A stretch of 64,000 nt of DNA from Monodelphis domestica (lineage: Eukaryota > Chordata > Mammalia > Didelphimorphia > Didelphidae). Below the pieces are notes generated by a model. It searched no databases, had not been told where the DNA came from, and was given only the letters and a program-made list of their open reading frames with translations. Of this stretch, positions 10,501-21,056 are shown piece by piece. Where the stretch lies: the NCBI RefSeq assembly GCF_027887165.1, contig NC_077228.1, positions 208,746,643 through 208,810,642 of the forward strand, in the 5' to 3' direction. Position 1 is the first letter of the stretch. Every line of letters starts with the position of its first letter. Made by a program: the position numbers and the translations under genes.

Positions 10501-11560
10501 TCTCCAAATGGGATGTTTGCAATTAGGGAAATGTAAAATAGAGGAAGCAAGAAGAAAATATTAATACTTTTAAATTTATTTTAATATATGAAATATATAA
10601 CACATATAATAGTAATACTTCTATTTATTTAAGAAAATGAGAAAAATTAAAATGTGCTTCTCCCTTCCTTATTTTTATACCTAATGCTTTATGGAGTGCT
10701 TGGCACATAGGTATATAATACATATTTTCTTGTTGGGTTTCAAATATTTGATATACAGATTGATACTGGTGTCCTGGCACTGACTCATTTGGTTAATTTA
10801 TCAAATGGTCACTAGTCATGTGTAGTGTATAAAGTATCTTAAGGGAAGAGGAGGAGTTCTGCAACTCAGAGGGACTGATAGTAGTGCCCTCATTCATCCT
10901 GAATATTGACATTTATCACTGTTACTTGTGTTTGATGAAGTGGATTATGTTACCTAGATTACTAGATTATGTGACCTAATTTTAACTAAACTGATCCTCA
11001 CAAAATGGGCAAGTGGATTAAAAAGTTCCCTGAAATACTAACAGTGAGAATATAAACAAAAAAAATTAAAAATGGCAAAGCTAACATTCTGGTTACAAGT
11101 CCTTCATTAGCCCCCTTATGAGGTAAAGACAATGATGATCTAGTGAAATATGACAATAAATCATCACCCCCAATTCCAAATAATAAATAAGATTGTTTCA
11201 ATTATGGGTTTATATCCAGTATTGGTAATGATAAACCTTACTTTAAGGGCACATTGTGTGCTGAGATATTAGTTAATGATAGTATGAAGCCATCATGATT
11301 AGCAAGGCATTTAAAAACTAGGTTTCTGTAACTGAAAATGATGGAAGTATTACACTTATAAAAATTCTCATACATACATATGTACTTAATAACTTAGAAA
11401 CATATTTTTAAACATGTTTAAAACCTATCTAGAGACTTCTATGGGTTTTGGAACTATTTATTAAAAATATTTAAATTGTGATATTTTCCCAACAGCTAGT
11501 AACACAGCTGATTGACATCAGGGAAGGTAGAAATTTGCATCTAGCATTTCAAGAAAAACA
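10501..11560. other. Intergenic, no feature recognised
   Basis: Very AT-rich. No gene, RNA gene or clear repeat seen. Confidence 0.5.
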
Positions 11561-11562
11561 AC

Positions 11563-11735
11563 CTGAACTCTCTTGTATTTATCTTGTTTGTTCATAGTGC
11601 TTTCTATTTTGTCTCTCCTATTAAACTGTGAGTTCTTTGAGAACAAGGACAGTTTTGTTTTGGTCTTTCTTTGTATAGAACAGTGCCTGACACATAGTCA
11701 GCACTTAAAAGCTAGTTGTCTGACTCACTTTTGGA
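11563..11735 (+). repeat. L2 LINE 3'-end fragment
   Basis: 'aaactgtgagttctttgaga', 'acaaggacagttttg', 'acagtgcctgacacatagtc' and 'agcacttaaaagct' match the L2 3' end in order. Confidence 0.75.
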
Positions 11736-11892
11736 TCACTGTATCATGTACTATTAAAGTTTTCAAAAAATAATGCAACATTTAATCATTTAACTTTCAA
11801 TGAAAGTTTTAGTATTATTTATCTACAACAAAAGGATTTTCATATCATTAATAAATAAAATAAAAGCATTTAAAATAATAGTACATGAATAC

Positions 11893-11994
11893 AGAGGGGC
11901 AGCTAGGTGGCATAATGGATAGAGAGCCAGACGTGGACTCAGGAAGACCTGAGGTCAAATCTAGCCTCAGACACTTAACTAGATGTTTACCTCT
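11893..11994 (+). mobile_element. tRNA-derived SINE, 3'-truncated
   Basis: Clean head 'gaggggcagctaggtggcat', 'aggaagacctgaggtcaaat' and 'agcctcagacacttaacta', stopping after 'cctctgggcaagc'. The usual tail is absent and a different sequence follows directly. Confidence 0.75.
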
Positions 11995-12550
11995 GGGCAA
12001 GCCTATGCTGCATGCTGCCTGAAGAACATGTTTCAGGATAGGTAGAGAGAACAGATGTGCATCCCTATCTGAGGGATAAAATTGTTGGGAGTGCTTTGGA
12101 GAGATAATCTTCATTTCTGCTTCAAGAGAAGACAAAGCAGACATGCAGGCCAAGTGGTTTCTAGCTTGCTTCCCTAGAGACTTCAGGGAATTTCCCTTTG
12201 AGAGAGACTCTTTCTTGGTTGAAGTGAGATTTCATCCCACTTCCATCTAAAGAGTTTATTCTCATGTATTTTATAATATATTCTATTTTGTTTAAGATCT
12301 CTGATTTTTGCTATTTGTTTGGATAAATGGGCTTACTACCTATGCATTATTTGTGTTGATCTTGTGTGTAACTCAAATTTGGAAGGAAGCCAGTGGGTAT
12401 AAGTAAACTTGGAGCATCCTTCCCCATTAAGGAATAGCTATCAGGAAAGTTTGCAACTTTTGAACCTAAAAATCAAGTTCCTAGACTAGTAACATTTAGG
12501 GATAGCAGACATAATTCTAATCTGTTGTTTTTCTCTCTTTCAAAAGAGAA
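11995..12550. other. Unassigned segment, possibly an old LTR
   Basis: The sequence replacing the tail of the preceding SINE has LTR-like features (a T-rich stretch, 'tggataaatggg' as a weak polyadenylation-type word, then 'gttgatcttgtgtgtaac'), but I found no TG...CA ends or target duplication. A simple intergenic segment is equally possible. Confidence 0.25.
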
Positions 12551-13289
12551 TAGAGTAGGCAGCTTTGTGATCCTTTCTCCTGTTATCTTAAAGGTAGGAA
12601 TCATCATCTCTCTTGGAGAGGGATGGTCAAGGTCCTCGAGTTATCTCTTCATACCTCTTTTTGCTGCATATTTATATGTTTAATCATCCTATATGGATAT
12701 ATACACCTTCTATGGGTAGCACACATCTTAGAAATAAACAAATGTATATTGGAAATATATGCACATTTTTTTAACTGCAAGGGGGTGTATGATTGAAAAA
12801 AGAAGCCATTATACTAGAGATCTTCTTTAATGTTGACATCAATCCATGAATCACTATTCTGGGTCCAGTTATTAAATCAATTACAAATGAATTTAAGTAG
12901 ACTGTCATTCAGTTGAAATGTTAATTTTTATCCATACTTTTATTAAGATCATTAAAAGCAGTCCAACAGTCACACCTGTGTGTATCCTGGGAGGCAGCTC
13001 ATCCAGGCACAGTGATTTTTACTAAATGAGAATAATTACCATCTTCCAAGTTAGTTTAGGTTTTGTTCAAATTCCATTTTTTTTGTTCTATATTTCATAG
13101 TTTGAAGTTCACTTCGGTATAGAAAGAGATGTAAAATAGTAATTGAGTAGTTTTACCTAAAATAGTAATTGAGTAGTTTTACCTTCTTTCTGTCATCTGG
13201 GGGCTTTTATCCCCTTCTTCTACCATAAGCAGATATTTTTGCTGTGGGAATGACAACTGTTTTAGAGTAATAATTTGTTTTCATGTAGT
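12551..13289. other. Intergenic; contains a perfect 26-bp tandem duplication
   Basis: No gene seen. Bases 13133-13158 and 13159-13184 are identical and directly adjacent. Confidence 0.6.
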
Positions 13290-13797
13290 TTTAAGAATAT
13301 ATTATATTTTACCTTTTACATGTAGTGGTAATTTTCCACATACATTTTCTGAGGTTATAAGATTCAATTTGTCTCCTCACCTCCTTTCCCTGCTTCCCAG
13401 AGGTGGTAAGCAATTTGATTTGTATTCCGTATTGTTGATTGTTTTAAGAGAATAATCATAAAATAAAACCCCATATAAACTAAATTGAGAAATTGATCTG
13501 CATTCAAACTCCAACAGTTCTTTCTCTAGAGGTGGATAGCATTCTTGTCTTAAGTTCTTCAGAATTGTCCTGGATCTTTGTATTGTTGAAAGTAGCTAAC
13601 CAAGACTTTCACTGTAAATCATCATACAACATTGCTTTTACTGTGTAAGAGGTTCTTCTGGTTCTGCCTATTTCACTCTGCATCATATCATGTAGGTCTT
13701 TCCAGTTTTTTCTGAGGTCATCCTGTTCATCATTTCTTACAGCACAACAGTAATCTATCACCATCATATGTCACAATTTGTTCAGCTGTTCCCTTTT
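13290..13797 (-). mobile_element. L1 3'-end fragment, antisense
   Basis: Antisense 3' UTR ('gtctcctcacctcctttccc', 'ggatagcattcttgtctta', 'agaattgtcctggatctttg') followed by the ORF2 end ('ttctggttctgcctatttc', 'cactctgcatcatatcatg', 'acaatttgttcagctgttcc'). It is similar in extent and divergence to the copy at 3166-3738. Confidence 0.8.
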
Positions 13798-14185
13798 ATA
13801 TAGTTATAGTCAATGTAGATAAAGGAAAGTCCAGTAGGAACAACATTTACTAAGGTCTCTACTATGTAAGAAATTATTCTTGAAACTTGGTCCAGGAGAC
13901 AACAAATTAACAAAGCTTTCTGGTTACCCAAGTACTGAAGCCCAACAGATGAGGAGCTGGGACAAACTAGATTTAACACATGTTTCCAACCTCATGTACC
14001 ACTAGGGCAAAGGCACAGAGGATTAGAGCCCAACCAAATTAATGCTTCCTCCTTGATAATGCTTCCTCCTTGATGAATGTTCTTTCCATGCTATTGTTAA
14101 GTAAATTTGCTTTTGCTTATTGTTAGATGGTCTAAGTGTCTCATTTTGTTCCACTCCTGAATCTGATCAGGGCTGATCCAGGACA
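13798..14185. other. Unassigned segment with a 17-bp tandem repeat
   Basis: Directly follows the broken L1. The unit aatgcttcctccttgat occurs twice in tandem at 14041-14074. The stretch 'tgttaagtaaatttgctttt' is LTR-like, but no ends or duplication support that. Confidence 0.35.
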
Positions 14186-15105
14186 AAGATAATACTCATC
14201 AAGATTAATTCTTTGGTCTGTCATTTCATTTGTCAGAACTGGGAACTCTGTAGGAAAGAACTTCAATCTTTGATTATGTTGATCGATGAACCCTTGAGAT
14301 ACCCCTATTATTATCTAAACTACAAGTAAGTTTAAAAATTCCAGGCAAGGACAGCATTGCAGTATTGAATAGAAATTACGGAGCAACACATCAGACAATT
14401 ACAGTGACTCTGTGGAAATGACTGAGAAGACCCTTGTGTTAGAAGACTACTGGGACTGGGACAAGGGAATACTGTCCTTTGGAGGATGTGGGGAGGGTGA
14501 CCTGTGTGGGAGGATACTTGAAACAGGAAGAATACAAAGCAAGCTTCTAATGTAGGGGTCCCTGACTGCAGTTAGCACTTCAGGAGAAGAAATATTATGG
14601 GAGGAGCATCTTTATATCTCTTATCTAGTAATAACACAATTGCTAGCATTTATATAATATTTACAGGTTTGCAATGCCCTTTACAATTATTTCATATCAT
14701 GCCAAACAACCAGTGTCATTCACCTCACAATGAGGCCCCAAGAGGTTCCCTTCCCGATTAGTTTGCTGATATCTCAACTAGGGAGTTAGGTAGTACTGTA
14801 CAATGTATTTGGAATCATGGGGCCTGGATTCAACATTTGACATTTCAATTGAATAAATATTTAGTAAGGGCTAAGGATGTGCCTCATGAAGACAACTCAA
14901 CACTTACTGTGTGACCTTGGGCAAGTCACTCAACCTCTAGATGCTTCAGTTTTCCCATCCTTTAAACGAAGACTGTAGGGCTATACAGTGCCTTCCAGGA
15001 GTGAATCTACGATCCTAAGATGCTGAGAACTCCTATAGATAAGATTTGGGCTTGCAGGGTGGCCCCAATCCCATCTCCTCCTCCTATCTCTGCCCCTCCT
15101 CTTAC
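14186..15105. other. Upstream flank of the CpG island
   Basis: Mostly unique-looking sequence. A MIR-like piece at about 14885-14990 ('tgtgaccttgggcaagtcac') is the only repeat seen. GC content rises sharply at the end. Confidence 0.5.
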
Positions 15106-15534
15106 AGTATAGGACACTGCGGGGCGGGGGCGCACGCGCCCCCACGCACGCGCTCTCCTTTCCTGGTTCGCTCCGCCTTTTCCAGATCCCGGTAGGAGGG
15201 CCTGGGAGCAGCGGGGTTTGCTTCCCTCCTCGCCCCACCCAACCCCACCCCAGCTTAGGGGTGCGACGCCCCCAGCTCTTCGGTGGGCGCTGCGAAGGGA
15301 GCCAAGCCCGTGGCTGTAGCTGCCTGGCTCTGTGTCGCGCACACGCCTTGCCCGCTGCTGTGGCCCCAGCCGACGGAGAGGAGAACCGGGAGGGCTGAGG
15401 TTACCATCTCACCTCATTTTCTCGCTCCCTCCCGCTTCTTTACCTCCTCCGAAAGCGGCCCCGCCCCATCTCCCCCCCTTTCCACCCCCAACTCTGGAAG
15501 GGGGAACTGGGCGGCCGCAGGCGCGAGGAGAGGT

Positions 15535-15640
15535 GCGCGAGCGCGAGACCCTCCTTATCCACGGGCGCGAGCGCGGGACCCTCCTTATTCCCGGGCTCGA
15601 GCGCGAGTGCGCGAGAGAGACTGAGACCCTCCTCATCCCC
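15535..15640. repeat. Three imperfect tandem repeats inside the CpG island
   Basis: The motif 'gcgcgagcgcgagaccctcc' with a following 'ttatcc' and 'cggg' is repeated starting at about 15535, 15564 and 15595; the third copy is longer because of extra 'gcgagagagactga'. Units are about 30 bases. Each carries alternating CG and a pyrimidine-rich half. Confidence 0.8.
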
Positions 15641-16031
15641 GGGAGCTAGGCGGAGTGAGGAGGAGGAGGAGGAGGAGGAGGAGGAGGAGGAGGCGGTGCC
15701 TTTGCCGCCGCCGCCGCCGCCGCTGCCGCCGCCGTGTCCGCCGCCCGCGGCTCCTGTGACAGGAATAAGATTACAGCGGATTGGATTTGGCCCGTGGGGG
15801 AGGCCCAGCACTGTTCCTCAAGAAGAAGACCCGGACCGCTGAGAGAGGCGAGACCGAGACTTAGGGAGGCGCCTTCCGAGTGAGGTCGAGTGAGGAGGGT
15901 AGTCGCCACTGCCAGTGGAGAAGACCTCCAACCCCCCCACCCCCCACCTCCCCGGATCCACTGGGACTGGGACTGGGGTGGGGGTGGGCGTTGACGTCGG
16001 GTTGCTGTGAGGCCACCCATCTAAGCAGCAG
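15640..16031 (+). other. Probable non-coding first exon (5' UTR)
   Basis: The sequence between the tandem repeats and the splice donor CAG|GTAAGAG at 16029-16036 has the look of a 5'-UTR exon: GC-rich, (GAG)n and (GCC)n tracts, and no ATG on the plus strand that I could find, so the start codon should lie in a later exon. The donor matches the mammalian consensus well. The 5' limit is arbitrary, since no start-site motif fixes it. The gene cannot be named because no protein-coding exon is visible downstream. Confidence 0.6.
15657..15735. repeat. (GAG)n then (GCC)n trinucleotide tracts
   Basis: A GAG/AGG run at about 15657-15693 is followed by GCC repeats at about 15704-15735, broken by single substitutions. 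Both lie in the presumed 5' UTR and are candidates for length variation. Confidence 0.9.
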
Positions 16032-18616
16032 GTAAGAGAGAAAGGGCGAGAGAGGAAGGAAGGAAAGGAACTGCTCCCCGTTCCTAGGGCTCGTGAAGAT
16101 TCATCATCTTCCTCCTCCCTCATCCCCTCCCCCCCGCGAGACTGAGACGTGGGGCAAATTGTTGGAAGGGGGTGGTGGGGGATGGACCACGAAGGGACTC
16201 TGGTGCCGGATAGGCGCGAAATGGGAGCACCTTAGGTGGCAGGCACCCACTGACAGAGGCCTCATGGTGGTTGTAGTGGGGGGAATAGGAGTGGGTTAGT
16301 GTTAATGGCTTTAGTTTCCCCGGCGGCGGCGGTAGTGTCATGGAATTTGGTATCAGATGAGCGAGTCCTTTTCCCCAGCTTAGGGTGGTGCACCCAAGAA
16401 TCGATGCGAAGAACCTCCCTTGCTAAACGTGGCAGAGGATGTGCAGGAAACAACGAGCTACAAAAGGTGCCGCGGAAATGCAGCTAAAAATCATCTGTGA
16501 AAATTATTTGTGAAAGGTGCCAGGTTAAGGGGTTTGGCCAGTGGGGCGTGAAATGCTTCACAGACCTACCGTGGAGAGTGATGGTAATTCCTTTGGGAAA
16601 GGGAGTAGAATAAAAGACCAACAAGAGAGGAAAGGACTCCTTGATAGAGGTTCTGATATATTTCTTGTGGAGTCTAGAGAAAGCAGGATTGGAATCTAGC
16701 TCTTGTTTTTTTTGGGGGGGGGAAATGCACACGTGAAAGGGTGTTTTTGACGTGGGGAAAAAAGATAAGAGCTACCTAAATATTTTGGCCTCTTTCTCCT
16801 TCGGTGTGTGAAGCTCTCATAAGACTGTATTTTTTTCTTATGTCCCAGGTGTGGACAGTGTATAATGGTCTACTAATAATACTGATATTCGAAGAAAATT
16901 TATTATTGGTCTTTGATCTTCCTCCTTGCTCATCTCTAAGAAAAAAGGGAGCCTTTTGAGTCACTTCACTTGACATCAGTAAGAAAAAGATAAATATTTT
17001 ATATAGGTTCTTTCCCCCTACGCCCTTTGAAAACACAGGTGAAAATATCTTGAATTAGGAAAATGAGGCAACATGGTGAATAAAAGGAATATTTATTTAG
17101 GTTGTAGTTTTTCTTTTTGGTATGGGAGCTGAAAACTATTAGTTAATGACAAGGTGTGATATTTAGTAGTGCAGTGTTCATTCTTGGCTTTTGATTCCAG
17201 AGTAAGGATGAAATACAAAGACAAAAAATGATACAGTAAATGTGGAATAAAGAACAAAACAGGTACAAAGATAGGAGTTGTGAAGCTCTTGAAGCTTCTC
17301 ACAAGTGGAAGATCATCTTTGAAAATGTGGTTGTAAAAATAGGATGTCACGCTGAAATCTATATTTAAAATTACTTTCTATAGTGGAAAAATGCAATAAT
17401 TGCAACTACAATTTATTAAATACATCTATTTTCCAGAGAACTACCTTGTTAAGCATAGCTAGCATTTCTTTTATAAGTAACAAAAGATAGTTCAAAGAGC
17501 TATGTTCCTTATGCACGTACTTTGTGTGCATGACATGCATTCATTATGATGTCATGCTTTAACATCAAATTAATGAAATGATTTATAATTTGATATAACT
17601 GATATTTTCAAGAAACATAATTATTTTTTGTTAATGTTATTGTTATGGCATTGTGCTAGTTAAGTTGAAAATTCATACCACTTTGCATGGGTAATTCAGA
17701 TACAAATTTTGTGCAGACACCAATAAGGATCAGCTGGCTTCAGAAATCAAACTAGGTTTTCCTGGGAATTATTTTTGAACAGGTAACCGAATTTTAGGAG
17801 GTACCACCTTCACTTTGGAGTCCTTCTGGGTATTGAGAGGGAATTGAGGATGCCGGCCAGATGAGAATGAATTGACTTGATGTTTTATTTGTCTGTAGCC
17901 TCAAATGCTGCCACCCTCTGGCTCTCCTTTAAAAAAAAAAAAAGGTATCTCATTGCCCCATTCTTTCCTTGCTATTACGCCCTCCAGTGGAGTGGAATAG
18001 ATTCCTGTGGTAGGGGAATAAGTAGATGTTTTGCACTCTTTTGGAACCACTAATTCCTGTCATTTTCCTTCCTTAGTGGGCATGCATATTAATAGCTTTC
18101 AAAAGAAACTTCACAGATGCAGGGTTTTGTTAAAGTGGAATTATTCTGAAGTAAAAAAGTATGCCTTTGTTTTTAATATGTAAAAAGAATCAAATTTTAG
18201 TTAGATTGATAGTTTTTCATTGTTTTCCAGTTTAGCACTTAAATTATAATTATGGATTATCAGTATAACTTAAATATTAATCACTGGGCAAAGAAACAGT
18301 AAAACAAACCTTAAATATATGAAGTATATAAACAAAAATACATAGAGCAATTTATTTGTAGAAATTTATTTCAGGTGTGTATTATGGTTATTTATCTTTG
18401 GGATTGAGAATCGAAAGAAATCAGCAGTGCTAGGGCAAAGATTTTTTTTTAAAAGAAATAGTTTTTCAGGGGCATTTTAGAGCTCAAAGTGGTAGTTGAA
18501 CATCAACTTTATATCAACTTTTTATATGACCCCAGGCAAATCACTCAACTTTAGTTTCAAAATGAAGATGATAATTTAGATGACTTCTAAAACTTTCTTT
18601 AGCTCCAGAGGTCATC
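16032..18616 (+). other. Presumed intron 1, poor in young repeats
   Basis: After the donor at 16032 there is about 2.6 kb with no L1, SINE or LTR that I recognise, unlike the rest of the window. A short MIR-like piece lies at about 18530-18600, overlapping no gene. No acceptor-exon pair could be defended by eye. Confidence 0.5.
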
Positions 18617-18722
18617 TAATAAAATGTAAGCTCCTTGAAGGCAGGGGCTGTATCATTTTTTTTCTTTGTATCCTAACACAGTAACTCTAACATAGTGCCT
18701 TGCACATAGTAGGTATTAATAT
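18617..18722 (+). repeat. L2 LINE 3'-end fragment
   Basis: 'gtaagctccttgaaggcagg', 'ggctgtatc', 'catagtgccttgcacatagt' and 'aggtatta' match the L2 terminus. Confidence 0.7.
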
Positions 18723-19316
18723 GCACTTCTCCACCTTAGGCAGATCTGTTTACTTTAAGATGACTTTAAGATGACATCTTCCAGTCTTCTTCATTGCATA
18801 TGACAGCTTTTGGGTGGGGTAGGGGAATGCAGCATCTAGTTGATTGTAGACCTCAGTGAACATTTTTGTTAAAAATAAAAGAATTAGATAAGATTGAAGT
18901 TTGTTATTTAAAAAGTTATATTTAATGGTTTGTCCCAAGATTACTTATTGACAAAGTCCAATTTGAGTTAAGTACTAAATTTCCCTAGGAAAGTTTCGAT
19001 TCTTTGCTTCTTTAGGAAAGATTTGATTAATCTTTGATTTTTTTTCTGCCGTTGCAAGTAACTAATTTCAAATAATAGTTTTCATGATATTCATTTGGTA
19101 CATGTTTAAAGGGTATTATGTGTGCTGACTACTCTTGCTTAGTAAATCTCATGTCTTGCTACCAGGTTTGCTCATACTGTTAACTTTGGATAAGGTCCTT
19201 TTCCAAAAATGCCTGTTTTTTTAAGACGCAATTAAGACCTCATTTCTTTACCCCCACCCCCACCCCCCCATGCCAAAGTCCTTTTCTTTAACATTGAGTT
19301 ATCTTTTACTTGCTAC

Positions 19317-19828
19317 TTTGTCAGCTCCAGTGACTTTCTGTTACCTGTAGGATCAAGTAATAAATGATGCTTTTTGTAATCAAGTTATTTGTAACCTGAC
19401 TTCAACTTACTTTTGTAGCATTATTGCACATTTTTTCCCTTCATATAATCGCGGTCTTACCCCAAATGGCCTTTTTTACTGTTACTCCTATAAAACACTA
19501 TTTCCTCGACTTTCTGCCTATAGACTGACAGTTTGTCATGCTTGGACTACGTTCTCTTCTTATATCCTCCTCTTAGAATTGTTGTTTCCTGAAAGACTAA
19601 GTGGAGGAACCACTTTGATTAGGAAGCCTTTTCTGATCTTCCCCCATCTGCCAGAGTCTCCTCCCCCCATTAACTTTGTGTTTATCTATTTTACATATAT
19701 ACATGTTGTCTCCCCCTGTAATATGCAAGGTCCTTAATGCTAAGGACAATTTCACTTTTGTCTTTTTATTTTCATTGTCTGGAACAGTTCTTTGCTTGTA
19801 GAAAGAGCTTAATAAATGCTTTGTTAAT
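19317..19828 (+). repeat. L2 LINE 3' fragment, about 500 bp
   Basis: Longest L2 copy in the window. It starts near 'ttgtcagctccagtgacttt', passes 'gattaggaagccttttctga' and 'aaggtccttaatgctaagga', and ends with 'gtagaaagagcttaataaat', the expected L2 3' end. Confidence 0.75.
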
Positions 19829-19904
19829 TGTTTTTCTGTGTATTTGTGTATATTAATTAATACCTGAACTCAATAAATATTAGTCATTGATGGCTAAATA
19901 ACCA

Positions 19905-20052
19905 TGGTGGGTAGCTAGGTGACTCAGTGGATTGAGAGCCAGGCCTAGAGTTGGGAGGACCTGAGCTCAAATACTCTCTTGGCCTTTTTACTCTTCTGCC
20001 TTGTAACCAATATACAATATCGATTTTAAGATGGAAGGTAAAGGTTAAAAAA
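19905..20052 (+). mobile_element. L1-tailed tRNA SINE, internally deleted
   Basis: Head 'tgggtagctaggtgactcag', 'tggattgagagccaggccta' and 'gacctgagctcaaatactc', then a jump to the 3' part 'tactcttctgccttgtaacc', 'gatttta' and 'gatggaaggtaaaggtt' plus an A-run. The middle with the 'gggcaagtcactt' core is missing. Confidence 0.8.
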
Positions 20053-20194
20053 AAAAAGAAAAGCTTAACTATGGCATGCACTTATATAGCTCAGCAAGTT
20101 TTGTAAATTTAGTGTATTTAGGAATTGTGCCTTCTATAGTGTATAATGCTGGCTAGTTCACTTAGATCTAGTTCAAGGTGACTTTTCTACTCCA

Positions 20195-20800
20195 AACTTT
20201 TATTATTGAAAAAAATTTATTGATGCTTTCTTATATTAGTGTCACTTCCTGGTGACATCCCCTCCCCCTGTCATAGAATCCTTTCATGTAAAAAAAAAAT
20301 AGTTAAGTAAAACAGTCCAATAACAACCTATGCCCTATTGTATTTCATCACCTCTTTGCTAATAGGCAGGAATCATACTATCCTGCCAGTTCAAGATTGA
20401 CCATGCATCAGTCAAGAGTAATGATGCCTCTCAGTATTGTGGTCATCCTAAATTGTTTTCTTGATGATGTTTTCTTTTCTCTGCATACATTCATACAAGT
20501 TTTTCCAAATTTCTCTACCACAAAAAGTGCTACCATAAATATTTTTGTACATACATCTTTTCCTCTGTCTTTGACTTATTTGGAATATATGGTGGAATCA
20601 CAGGTCAAAGGCAGTTTACAGTTTAGTGACTTTTAAAAAATGTATCATTTTGTGTTGTTTTCTAGAGTAGTTAAATCCATTTAAGGCACTACCAACCATA
20701 CATTAGTAGTCCTGTCTTTAGTTCCTGCAGTAGTTATCATTTTTGTCTTGGCATCTTTGCCAATTTTATGAGTGCAAGGTGAAACCACATTTTAAATTTC
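20195..20800 (-). repeat. Old L1-like fragment, antisense
   Basis: Antisense words of an L1 tail and ORF2 end, for example 'cattcatacaagtttttcca', 'accataaatatttttgtac' and 'gcatctttgccaattttatg', but far more diverged than the other copies. L1 family membership is likely; the subfamily is unknown. Confidence 0.5.
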
Positions 20801-20812
20801 TATTACTATAAA

Positions 20813-21056
20813 TTTGTTGTTGTTCAGTTGTATCTGACTCTGTGGTTACCCACCCATTTGGGGTTTTCTTGGTAAAGATTCTGGAGTGGTTTGCCATTTC
20901 CTTTTCCAGTTTATTTTATAGATGAGGAAACTGAGGCAAAGAGGGTTGTCCAGAGTCCTATAGCTAGTAAGTGCCTGAGGCCAGATTTGAATTCAGGTCT
21001 TCCTGATGCCAGACTCAGGGCTCTATCCACTATGTTACCTGGCTGCCTTATTATTA
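20813..21056 (-). mobile_element. RTE-tailed tRNA SINE, antisense, near full length
   Basis: Starts 'ttgttgttgttcagttgtat', then 'tttggggttttcttggtaaa', 'ggagtggtttgccatttcct', 'gatgaggaaactgaggcaaa', 'gatttgaattcaggtcttcc' and 'ctctatccactatgttacct', ending in 'ggctgcc', the reverse complement of the 'ggcagc' head. Confidence 0.85.

Larger units (their letters stand above)
15110..16080 (+). promoter_or_regulatory. CpG-island promoter of an unidentified gene
   Basis: The only GC-rich, CpG-dense block in the window. GC boxes: ggggcggggg at 15121-15130 and ccccgcccc at 15459-15467. An inverted CCAAT box (ATTGG) lies at 15780-15784 and a CRE-like TGACGTC at 15992-15998. No TATA box is seen, as expected for a housekeeping-type promoter with dispersed starts. 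The plus strand is preferred because a strong splice donor ends the island at 16032. Minus-strand transcription cannot be excluded. The long frames on both strands here are products of GC-rich composition and GGA/GCC tracts. Confidence 0.85.

Noticed and set aside
15007..16341. Overlapping long open frames on both strands across the CpG island, some with poly-Ser, poly-Pro or Arg-rich runs
   Set aside because: Several frames are open at once because stops are rare in GC-rich DNA. The homopolymer runs come from the GAG/GCC tracts, and no domain is recognisable.
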